64,000 nt of DNA from Costus lasius (taxonomy: Eukaryota; Streptophyta; Magnoliopsida; Zingiberales; Costaceae), in contig JANVAS020000203.1 in the NCBI GenBank assembly GCA_027563935.2, positions 4,712,001-4,776,000 of the forward strand. The letters run 5' to 3'. Shown one piece after another: positions 23,525-33,372 of the stretch. Numbering within the stretch: the stretch's first letter is position 1; every line of letters starts with the position of its first letter. The notes under the pieces were generated by a model. It was not told where the DNA came from. It searched no databases and was given only the letters and a program-made list of their open reading frames with translations. Both the position numbers and the translations under genes were made by a program.

Positions 23525-25348
23525 GGTGTTCGTTGCTGCAGTAATCTACAACAATGCAAGAACAGCAAGGTCAGTATCAATGTTTAGAATCAATCCAGGA
23601 CTTAAGAAAGATTCTTTTCTCACTATTTTATCTGACTGAAAAATCCATTAAACAGTCTGAAAGAGTAACACTCTTTTAGTGAGATGGGATCCATATTTCA
23701 TACTTGGTCTCCGCGTCCCGCTCAGGCGAGATAAGATGCACAAAGAGTACAAGCACTAATTTCTAGTAGGCAATGCCTGCCAATCGCCAACCCGTGCGAT
23801 TCCCCTTCATCTGGGCAATCCAGCAGACTGTGCCAACTGAGTTGGTACAACACAGTCTCTGATCCCACAGATGGCTGCCTCCATATAGCTCACATATGCT
23901 CAGTATGTAGCCTACATGGTCAAGCTGACCTGACCTACTCCCTGGACCACCACGTGCTATGCTGAGCAACGAGAAGAGATAAATCCCTTCTCTGTAACAC
24001 GCAGGTGTAATCACACACCGTCTGAAGATAGATGGGCGTGCCCACTGAGTGGGTACAACACGGCCCCAACGATAGTCAGAACAGTGAGGTTTCGCGTCAG
24101 AAGGCTTACGTGCTTGATATTTTAGCGTTGGATTTTAACGGTCTTTTATCTTCTTAACTATCATGCATAACCTATGGCGATAGCAGAAGATTAAATCATG
24201 CAGTTCTAATTATATAAACAATAAGTAGAAAGCATGCTGATCTTATGTGGTAAAAGCCCATTAAACCTAAGTAAGACCTTAATTTAACTTAAGTCTTCAC
24301 TTGAGCTCTTCATGGGTCTTTTGCCTTCTCATCTGGCCCAACCCAGGGCCCAAGCGCCCACAGCAGCTCAGGTGCGCCCACCAGGTAAATGCGCCTATCC
24401 TAGAGTCGAACCCTGGACCTCCCACCTGGTTAAGCCTCAAGCTGCATGCGCTTCTGCCATGTGTGCTATGTGCTCTTGTCTGATTAAATTACAATTTAAT
24501 CTATCTAGACAAGATTGACTCGCAGGTCAATTACACTTTATAAATTAATTAAAATGTGATACGCAGATCACAATAATAATAATTTACAATTTAATCCAGG
24601 CTCGCAGGCCCCAGCACAGCGCACATTAAAAGGGCAACCCACATAAGATGAAATAAACAAGCATCATGGTATTCAACCAACATGTGATCCAATAACAAGA
24701 AATAAAATTTTTGAAAACCCATTGGCATCAATTTTATTTTCTTATGTGCCCTACAACCTTACAACGGTCCATTAATAGAGATCCACTCATCATGTCTAGT
24801 CAGATCCACTGCCCTTACATGCACCAAGTCCTAACTGACTTGAGTCGACCTAACGGTCAACCATGCATGCGTTAAGGGCTGAACAACCTTCATGAGTTCT
24901 GGCAAGCGGGTGTGACCCCGGGCCTAACTCATGCGCGTTCACTGGTTATCTCAACCAGACATCGCTACATGCCTGTCTGCAGTCGACCTATAGCCACCTC
25001 GTGCTTGCGCACAGGTGCCATCTGGTCGACCCATCTAGGCTGTCAGATGGTCTGATCAGACTATTTGGATCTTAACTAGATGATGATATCAACCCTATCA
25101 ACCCGTCTAAGGACTTATAGCAGGTGCTGCTTAGATCTAATGGAGCGCGCAAGATGTAAGTTTTGATCAAAAACATTCAACATGCTTTAACATGCATGCG
25201 CCAACATACATGCGCCAACATAAAAACGTTCAACATGTTGTTTTCGGCATGAAAAACTATCATGGAAACTCGCATGTAATTTAGATCTATGCAAACAAGC
25301 GCAACAAAGGATCACAAAGCAAGCATATGAACATACATAAACAACCAT
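23525..25348 (-). other. Element C untranslated leader with hairpin series
   Basis: Same organisation as D's leader. Plus-strand hairpins: 23660-23676 (AAAGAGT/ACTCTTT arms), 23825-23858 (bulged, same sequence as in D), 24037-24062 (bulged), 24514-24531, 24556-24571 and 24599-24610 (loops CTGCGA, CTGCGT, CTGCGA), and 24982-25030 (long hairpin with a GCAA loop). No coding potential beyond chance short frames. Confidence 0.7.
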
Positions 25349-25360
25349 CCTCTGATACCA
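25349..25360 (-). other. Element C primer binding site
   Basis: Element sense TGGTATCAGAGG, one mismatch at the far end from the iMet-type sequence in the sister elements, 2 nt inside the 5' LTR. Confidence 0.88.
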
Positions 25361-25362
25361 AT

Positions 25363-27047
25363 TGAAAATCCCCTAAATCTAGGGGGGCGAAACCCTAAGA
25401 GGGCGCATATCATGATTTTGCAAGCGGATATTAGGGTTTCTAAGATCGAATGCATGTCATATGATTAACTTTCATGGACTTGTGTAGAACAACAATGGAT
25501 CATACCATAGCCATCGCTTGGATGGTGCCTTGGAAGCAAGAGGGCGAATTGGCTCTCCTCCAAAGTCGCGCACACAAGATGAGAGATGGCTACTCCCTTG
25601 GCGTCTTTGTGCTAGCAAAGCTTCATGGAGTCCTTTGTGTGGAGGAGATGAGATCTCTTGCGGCTAGGGCGATGAAGCTCTTCTTCCTCCTTTTCGTGAA
25701 GACAAGACAACGCCAGAGTGGATAGGCGACAAGACAAGAACCGAAGATGCGTTGAGGCGTTGTGTAGAGATGTGGTGTTACATGACTTCCAAATATGGAA
25801 AGTCATGAAGCCATGCGCCCACTCAATGCAAACCACCCAAAACGCTTTCATATTGAACCATGCGTTCACACATGTGTGAACCGGTTCAATCCAATTCGGT
25901 CCAATGCATTTGGTTCAAAGATCGAACCAAATCAGCCTAAGCCACGGTCTAGATCTCTTTGAACCAAATGGTTCAAGTTCTAACCGTTCATCTCTTGATG
26001 CTCTTGATCTCACCGATCTAGCATCAATACTCTCGATCGAAGCTTACCGATCTCAAGCCCTAATCAATCAAACATGATCAGACCAGATCTCACTTACAAT
26101 CAGAGTTTAAACTCCTTTAAACTGAACCAAAACAATTCAGTCCACACGATCTGACTTAAGTAAGCCATATCATCAAATTGTGCGACCCTAAGGGTTTCCT
26201 TTAAATGTCGATAACGATAACTTACATTATCACGATCAGCGAGGGGTATCTAGCAACACATCACTGTCTCCCAATATAAAGGAAAGAGTCTTCCAAGACT
26301 ACACCCAAACCACAGCACAAGTGTGAATCCACTTCACTAGGCATACTTGTTTCCTTTGCCACTGGATGTTCTTATTGGACAAGCGTATCAAGCCTGTAAC
26401 TCCAATATGATGAGAATGATTAGATCAGATGAACATAGTCATCTGGGTATGGCCATACACTTTCTCAATCATCTCATCCAGGGGGCCCCTATAGAACATC
26501 ACACTCCAAACTAGGAGACGGCAATCCTATATCTATCACTAGTGTCCTAACCTGACTCATGATCATTATCCAAGATAGTCTATAACCATTATGTTTCAAA
26601 TGATATTGAACTACCTCAAAACAATGACAATCATCATTTAGAAACACAAGTGATCTCAAGTCAGAGGAAATATGCCACTTGTTGCATATAAGGATTATTC
26701 ACATTGTGACAAACAATTGAATATCCTAGTAGGGTCTGTCCAGTACATCCAATGTACCCATGAGTCTACATCTTATTCCATGCTCGAAGCATCCTATAAG
26801 ATTAGAACACATATTAGTCTCAATCATATCAAGGCTGTCTCAAGTTCACCAAGATATCTCGACTAAGGACTTAACTGCATGTCAGCCAAGCTGAACAGCA
26901 TTGAGACATTATTCAGAAGTATACATATTGCAGCAGATGATGTAACAACCTGAATAATAACCATTGCCTTTATAAACAAAGAGTTTATACATGATACTGA
27001 TATAATCCCAAGGCCTCAAACATTAGCCTTAAGGGCATACCCCAACA
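25363..27047 (-). repeat. Element C 5' LTR
   Basis: 1685 bp, full length. On the plus strand it starts tgaaaatcccc and ends ccccaaca. Hairpin CCCCTA-AATC-TAGGGG is at 25370-25385. It is followed by gctct inside J's LTR. Confidence 0.93.
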
Positions 27048-27713
27048 GCTCTGACTTGGTGTCATGAGTTAACCTCACAAGTGACAGGAGATGCATTGAT
27101 CCCTTGACTTGAGGTCATTGACTCTTTTGTATGGTTAGGAACATGCTTTGATACAACCTAACGCCTCGCCGTAAGCTGGGAGGTCATAACGGTTGTCATT
27201 AGGTATGTGACGACCCATATGAGAAGATCAATGGACAGACATAGGATTTGCCCCTTCCTACGGGAAGCTTGATATCCATGGGCCCCCCCTATGGTTGCAT
27301 GACTGAAAGTGTATGGCCATACCCATGTGAAAGACTGATTTAGTCATGACGATGAGATTGGGTGAAAACAAAGTGGTGACAAACTTTGTCCAATCGGATA
27401 TCAGTTCGGCAAAGAGACTATAATGCATCGGTATCTTGTTGCGATGATGGGGATGTCGATGTGATATCCATTCCAAAGACTTGGGTAGCAGCGATGCACT
27501 GCTAGGTTCCAATCACTGCTTGTGATGACTTGGTTCATCACTGCCAACGTCTGAGGAACCTACAGGGTCGCACAACTTGAAACTCGGGTTCTCGCATTGA
27601 TCGGGTAGCCTATTGATTGAGTTATTGGATAACTCAGATCTGTTTGGGAGAATCCATCAGCACCACTGTGCTGGATGAGATGAAAGGAATCATATGGAGC
27701 TAACTTGATTTTT

Positions 27714-27835
27714 GGGCCTAGTAGGCCAAATGGGCCCAATGGGCCCAATGGGCATCTGGGCCAAATGGGCCCAATAGACCAAGTTGGGCTAATAAGCCAA
27801 ATGGGCTCAATGAGCCATTTGGGCCAATGGGCCAA
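27714..27835. repeat. Degenerate GGGCC-rich short tandem repeat in J LTR
   Basis: About 120 bp of variants of (AAT)GGGCC, such as tgggcccaatgggcccaatg. It is not evident in the corresponding part of I's LTR. Confidence 0.75.
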
Positions 27836-27953
27836 GTGGAATGGCGCAAGCTACTTGGAGTGAGCTTGGCGCATTTCCATGAGGTGGACAAACCCAAGTT
27901 GGCATCTTCTTAAGGTAGGAAGCTTGGAGCTTCTCACTTGGAGAGGATGAATC

Positions 27954-28096
27954 TTGGGCGAAATGGGCTTTACCTCTTGAAGAGGTGTGTCTCTTCATGA
28001 AGAGGTGAATGAACTTGGGCGCATGGGACTTGGAATGGGCGAATTGGGTTTTACTTCTTGAAGAGGTGTGTCTCTTCATGAAGAGGTGTGCCTCTT
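27954..28096. repeat. Imperfect tandem repeats of a GAAGAGGTGTG motif upstream of the J promoter
   Basis: Two longer imperfect copies (cttgggcg ... cttgaagaggtgtgtctc) are followed by shorter units of gtgcctcttcatgaa. They lie directly before the large palindrome and the TATA box. Confidence 0.7.
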
Positions 28097-28144
28097 CATG
28101 AATAGGTGTGCCTCTTCACTTGTGAAGAGGTGCACCTATTCATG
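28097..28144. promoter_or_regulatory. 48-bp imperfect palindrome upstream of the J TATA box
   Basis: Outer arms CATGAATAGGTG (28097-28108) and CACCTATTCATG (28133-28144), inner arms CCTCTTCAC and GTGAAGAGG around a TT centre, with only a TG/TG mismatch between the arm sets. It ends 2 bp before TATATAAA. Confidence 0.8.
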
Positions 28145-28146
28145 GG

Positions 28147-28154
28147 TATATAAA
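28147..28154 (+). promoter_or_regulatory. TATA box of J LTR
   Basis: TATATAAA in a GC-richer stretch, in the right part of the LTR and in the orientation of J. It fits the U3 promoter position. The start site is not visible. Confidence 0.65.
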
Positions 28155-28717
28155 CCCCCTTCCTCCCCCCTTGTTGAGGTTGTTGCGTTGTTGCCTTCTT
28201 GCCCTTTGTCCCCTTGTCGCCACTCCTAAAAAGAGGGAGAGGAATGTTCGCCCATTGCCTCTCCTCTTCCCTTTAGTGAGTTCGGATCTTTGGAAGTTCC
28301 TTGGTGCCCTCCTCTCCAAAGTTGGACTTTGGATTCGGTTGATTCCTGTTCGGATCTTGGTGGAGTGCTTCAAGAGTTGGACTCCGACGAAGCTCCACCT
28401 CCTCTCCTTGGCATCTCCTCTAGACTTGGCGCAAGCGATTGAGGAAGTCTCCCAAAGGCGTGGATCTTCTTCCCGAGGCTATCACCGGGCGTGGAAGAAG
28501 AGGACTCGAGGTTCGGCTGTGTGCGAGAGTGCAGAGGGCGCACACTTGGGCACTTGCATCGCATCTCCTGATTTGCATCAAGGTATCATCTCCTACTCAC
28601 CGTGTCAATCTCTTCGCAAGACTCGATCTTCTGGGTTTTGGGACTGGCCTGTTTCGGGGATTGCTTCCGCTGCGCTTGTCTGTAAAATTTTAAAAATCCC
28701 CAGGGTTTCCCAGCAAC

Positions 28718-29830
28718 ACCTGCACCAGTTGTTGTTGCGGAGGCTAAGACATAGGTCATGCATAGGTTTGGGAGGATTTGTTGTGCACCTGAGAGGTATG
28801 GGACATTGCCGACTCAACACAACGGGATCTTCGTCATTGAGGATGAACTTAGGATCTATGATGAGGCGGTCGCTAGACTAGACTCCAAGAGATGGCTTGA
28901 GGCCATGAGATCCGAGATGGATTCCATGTCGGCTAACCAAGTCTGAGATTTAGCTGACCTACCTGATGGCATAAAACCAAAAGGGTGTAAATGGGTTTTC
29001 AAAATGAAGACTGACATGGATGGCAACATAGTTACCTATAAGGGTAGACTTTTGGCTAAAGGAATTAGACAGTCTACGGGGTGGACTATGATGAAACCTT
29101 TTTGCCAGTTGTCATGATTAAATTCATTCAAATCTTGCTTGCTATGGTGACATATCATGACTATGTGATATGGTAGATGGATTTTAAGACAGCGTTCCTT
29201 AATAGGAAGCTGACATAAGATATGTATATGACATAGCCTCATGGCTTCATCCATCCTGTAGAGGCCAATAAGGTCTGCAGGCTAAAGAGATCCATTTATG
29301 GATTAAAGCAAGCATCCCTAAGTTGGAATCTTCAATTTTATGAGGCAGTAAGAGATTACAGCTTTATCAAAAGCTAAAATGACGTCAGTGTGTATAGAAA
29401 ATTTAGTGGGAGCTTAGTGACTTTTCTGGTCTTGTTTGTCGATGACATAGTGCTAATTAGAAATGGCATCTCTAGTGTTCAATATGTGAAGACATGGTTA
29501 GGGAAGTATTTTGAGATGAAGGACTTAGGGTAGGCTACCTATATCCTTGGCGTGAGGATCTACAGGGATAGATCGAAGAGGCCCCAGACCCTTAGTAAAA
29601 GTACCTACATTGATATGGTCCTGGAGAGGTTCAACTTGGAACAATTCAAAAAGAGATACCTTCTAGTGAGACATGGCCTTACTCTCTTGAAGGACTAGTG
29701 TCTCACCACACAGGCTAAGAGGGGTGACATGAGCCAAGTGCCCTATGCTTCAGCAATAGGTTTGATCATGTTTGCAATGTTGTGTACTAGACTAGATGTG
29801 GCTTATGCTATGAGCATAACCAGCTGATAC
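28718..29830 (+). pseudogene. Element J Pol remnant (linker and reverse transcriptase)
   Basis: Decayed copia RT resembling I's 62514-63630: RYGTLPTQHNGIFVIEDE, a degraded GCKWVFKMKTDMDGN, then IYGLKQAS. Many in-frame stops are present (for example TGG to TGA near 28945 and CAG to TAG in the DYxIWxMD motif near 29173). The polymerase motif has become FVDDIVL. Gag, protease and integrase are absent, since the LTR joins pol directly. It ends at gatac, the target site of E. Confidence 0.85.
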
Positions 29831-31539
29831 TGTTGGGGTATGCCCTTAAGGCTAATGTTTGAGGCCTTGGGATTGTAACAGTATCATGTAATAAACTTTT
29901 ATGTTTATAAAGGCATGGTTGTTATTCAGTTTGTTACATTGTTTGCTGCAATAAGTGTGCTTCTGAATAATGTCTCAAAGCTGTTCAGCTAGGCTGACAT
30001 AATGTGAATGTCCTTAGTCGATATATCTTGGTGAACATGAGATAGCCTTGATATGGTTGAGACTAATATGTGTTCTAATCTTATAGGATGCTTCGAGCAT
30101 GGAATAAGATGTAGACTCATGGGTACATTGGATGTACTGGACAGACCCTACTAGGATATTCAATTGCTTGTCACAATGTGAATAATCCTTGATTGTAACA
30201 AGTGGCACATTTCCTCTGACTTGAGATCACTTGTGTTTTCTAAATGATGATTGTCATTGTTTTGAGGTAGTTCAATATCATTTGAAACATAATGGTTATA
30301 GACTATCTTGGATGGTGAGCTTGAGTCAGGTTAGGGCACTAGTGATAGACATAGGATTGCCGTCTCCTTGTTTAAGGAGTGTGATGTTCTAAAGGGGCCC
30401 CCTGGATGAGATGATTGAGAAAAGTGTATGGCCATACCCAGGTGACTATGATCATCTGATCTAATCATGCTCATCATATTGGAGTTACAAGCTTGACACG
30501 CTTGTCCAATAAGAACATCAAGTGGCAAAGGAAAGATGCATGCCTTGTGAATTGGATTCACACTTGTGCTGTATTTTGGGTGTAGTCTTGGAAGACTCTT
30601 TCCTTTCTATCGGGAGACAGTGATGTGTTGCTAGATACCCCTCACTGATCGTGATGACGTGAGTTATCGTTACCGACATTTAAAGGAAACCCTCAGGGTC
30701 GCACAATTTGATGATATGGCTTACTTAAGTCAGATCGTGTGGACTGAATTGTTTGGGTTCAGTTTAAAGGGATTTTAATCTCTGATTGTAAGTGAGATCT
30801 GGTCTGATCATGTTTGATTGATTAGGGCTTGAGATCGGTAAGCTTCGATTGAGAGAATGGATGCTAGATCGGTGAGATCAGGAGCATCAAGAGATTAACG
30901 GTCAGATCTTAAGCCTTAGGGGTTTATTATGATCTGGACTGATTGCTTGGTTTATTTGGTTATTGAACCAAAGTCAAGTGAACCGGCTCAATGGATGAGC
31001 GCATGGTTCAAGGGTGAATTGGATTTGCGATTGGGTAAACCCATGATCGCAACTTGAGAAGTGACTTGCTATTTTTAGATAGCACTTCTTCTAATCGTGG
31101 CCATGCCTCACGATAGCCTCTATTCACGCCTCTCCTCTTGTTTCGTCGCTTGCTCTAGTTTTTGACGGGAGAACACATTTTCGTGTGGTGAAAAACTGGT
31201 GGACGACAAGGAGAAAAGACGCCAAGCAAGAAAGAACTCTCTCTTCCCTTCAAGCGATCAAGACACCTTGGACGATCCTTGCTAGCACAAGGAGCACCAA
31301 GGAAGGAGCGCATCTTCATCTTGTGTGCGAGACTTTGGAGAAGAGGCGCTTGCATCTTTTGCTTCCAAGACGCCATCTAGAAATGGCTATGGTATGAATC
31401 ATTTTCATTCATGCAGAGTTTTATAAGTTGATCATAACGCATGCAAAGATCGTAGAAACCCCTTTCCGCTGCATCTTAACCTCCATATGCGCCTATAGGG
31501 TTTCGCCCCCCCCCCCCCCCTTGTCTAAGGGAACCTTCA
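29831..31539 (+). repeat. Element E 5' LTR
   Basis: Starts TGTTGGGGTATGCCC and ends AACCTTCA. Palindrome GTATGGCCATAC at 30426-30437. A C run of 15 at 31506-31520, then hairpin CCCTT-GTCT-AAGGG (31518-31531) just inside the U5 end. Confidence 0.95.
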
Positions 31540-31541
31540 AT

Positions 31542-31553
31542 TGGTATCAGAGC
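31542..31553 (+). other. Element E primer binding site (tRNA-iMet type)
   Basis: TGGTATCAGAGC, 2 nt after the 5' LTR. Confidence 0.95.
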
Positions 31554-33372
31554 CGGTTAATGCATGTTTTTATGATTGCTTAAACGTTTTGTGATCCATG
31601 TATGCCATTGTATGCTTAGATCTATAACATGCGAAAATTTACATGTTAAGTTGCTTCTTGCGAAACTTACATATGTATTTCCTTTGCGCATGTTTGTTGG
31701 CGCATTTTAGGTTTTATCCAAAATCTTATATCATGCGCGACTCTCATTAGATCTAAGAGGCGCCTGCTTTAAACCCTTAGATGTGTTATTAGGGTTGAAG
31801 TCATCCTCTAGGTTAGATCCAACTGGTCTGATCAGACTATCTGACAGCCTAGATGGGTCGACCAGATAGCACCTGTGCGCAAGCACGAGGTGGCTATAGG
31901 TCGACTGCATCAAAGGCGTGTAGCGATGCCTGATTGAGACAACCTATGAACGCACATGAGTTAGGCCCGGGGTCACACCCGCTTGCCAGACCTCATTGTG
32001 GTCGTTCAGCCCTTGCGCATGCATAGTTGACCATTAGGTCGACTCAAGTCAGTTAGGACTTGGTGCATGCAAGGGCAGTGGATCTGACTAGGCTGGATGA
32101 GTGGATCCCTAGTAATGGACCGTCGTAAGGCAGCAGGGCAAATAGGGAAAAATAAAATTAATCTCAATGGGGTTTTTTCAAAATTTTATTTTTCATGATT
32201 GGATCACATGCTGATTGGATACCATATGTATGTTTATTTAATCTTATGTGGGCTGCCCGTTTAATGTGTGCTGTGCAGGGGCCTGCGTGCCTGGAATTTT
32301 ATTGTAAATTAATTCTTATTTTTGTGATCTGCGAATCACAATTTAATTAATTTATAAAATGTAATTGACCTGCGAGTCAATCTTGTCTAGATAGATTAAT
32401 TTGTAAATTAGTCAGACAAGAGCACAGAGCACACTTGGCAGAGGCGCTTGCAGTAGAGGCTTGACCAGGTGGGAGGTCCAGGGTTCGACTCTGGGACCAG
32501 GCGCATTTTCCCTGGTAGGCGCACCTGAGCTGCAGATGGCGCTTGGGCCCTGGTTTGGGCCAGATGAGCAGCAAAAGTCCCATGAAGAAAAGCAAGTGAA
32601 GACTTGAGTTAGGTTAAGGTCTTACTTAGGCTTATTGGGCTTTTACCACATAAGATCAGCATGCTTTCTTTTATTGCTTATATAATTGGAAATGCATGTG
32701 TTTATCTTCTGCTATCACCATAGGAATTGCATGATAGGGAAGAAGATAAAAGACCGTTAAAATCCAACGCTAAAATATCAAGCTCGTAAGCCTTCTGACG
32801 CGAAACCTCACTGTTCTGACTATCGTTGGAGCCGTGTTGTACCCACTCAGTGGGCACGTCCTTCTATCTTCAGACGGTGCGGGATTACACCTGCATGTTA
32901 CAGAGAAGGGATTTATCGCTTCTCGTTGCTCAGCATAGCACGTGGTGGTCCAGGGAGTAGGTCGGGTTAGCTTGACCATGCTGGCTACATATGTGGCGCA
33001 TATGGTAGCACATGGAGGCAGCCATCTGTGGGGTCAGAGATTGTGTTGTACCAACTCAGTTGGCACAGTCTGCTGGATTGCCCAGATGAAGGGGAATCGC
33101 ACGGGTTGGCGATTGGCAGGGACTGCCTACCAGAGATTAGTGCTTGTACTCTCTGTGCATCTTATCTCGCCTGAGCGGGACGCGGAGACCAAGTATGAAA
33201 TCTGGATCCCATCTCACTAAAAGAGTACTACTCTTTCGGGCTGTTTTGCTGGATTTTTCAGCCAGATAAAATAGTGAGAAAAAGAATCTTTCTTAAGTCC
33301 TGATTGATTCTTAACATTGATACTGACCTTGCTGTTCTTGCATTGTTGTAGATACCTGCAGCAACGAACACC
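31554..33372 (+). other. Element E untranslated leader with hairpin series
   Basis: 1.8 kb with no gene. In order: long hairpin 31857-31905 (GTCGACC/GGTCGAC outer arms, GTGC-GCAA-GCAC tip); three hairpins with CTGCGN loops at 32280-32291, 32322-32341 and 32364-32381; a long AT-rich hairpin with CTTGTCT/AGACAAG arms (32382-32420); a GGTTCGACT-loop hairpin (32478-32494); bulged hairpins 32833-32858 and 33038-33071; CTCGC-CTGA-GCGGG (33166-33179); the motif GGATCCCATCTCACTA (33204-33219); and hairpin AAAGAGT-ACT-ACTCTTT (33220-33236), 136 nt before the gag ATG. Structure is supported by compensating differences with D, C and I. The role is unknown. Confidence 0.75.
33038..33071 (+). other. Bulged leader hairpin of E
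   Basis: 8-bp outer stem AGATTGTG/CACAGTCT (one G-U pair), 5-nt bulge TTGTA on the 5' side, 5-bp inner stem CCAAC/GTTGG, loop TCA. Element I has the same architecture with different stem sequence at 59988-60022. Confidence 0.75.

Larger units (their letters stand above)
976..27047 (-). mobile_element. Element C: Ty1/copia (Angela-like) retrotransposon, interrupted by B, F and D
   Basis: Reverse-oriented copia element whose parts are separated by younger insertions: 3' LTR 976-2035 plus 10293-10502, pol second half 10523-12242, gag to integrase 21363-23524, leader 23525-25348, PBS 25349-25360, 5' LTR 25363-27047. Its first 3' LTR bases lie beyond B, outside the window. Over about 1.27 kb of shared LTR I counted roughly 20 differences (about 1.6 percent), so it is older than D, E, F and G. 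Its right flank gctct (27048-27052) lies inside J's LTR, and the partner duplication is out of view. The polyprotein has lost its ATG and has one nonsense codon. Confidence 0.9.
27048..28717 (+). repeat. Element J 5' LTR (family H), 5' part lost to view behind C
   Basis: Family H LTR, related to I's LTR (46614-47903 plus 57994-58645) and to J's own 3' LTR at 39610. Shared landmarks are tgtcatgagtta, gcattgatcccttgactt, GTATGGCCATAC (27311-27322) and an end reading gggtttcccagcaaca. Divergence from its 3' partner is high (roughly 15 percent over about 270 bp by eye), so J is old or is a recombinant of two elements. No PBS follows: the LTR end joins directly to pol sequence. The boundary is uncertain by a few bases. 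Confidence 0.8.

Noticed and set aside
28171..28881. 236-codon plus-strand frame
   Set aside because: Spans J's LTR downstream part and crosses the LTR-pol junction, with composition of untranslated LTR sequence. Only its last part overlaps pol homology, in another frame.
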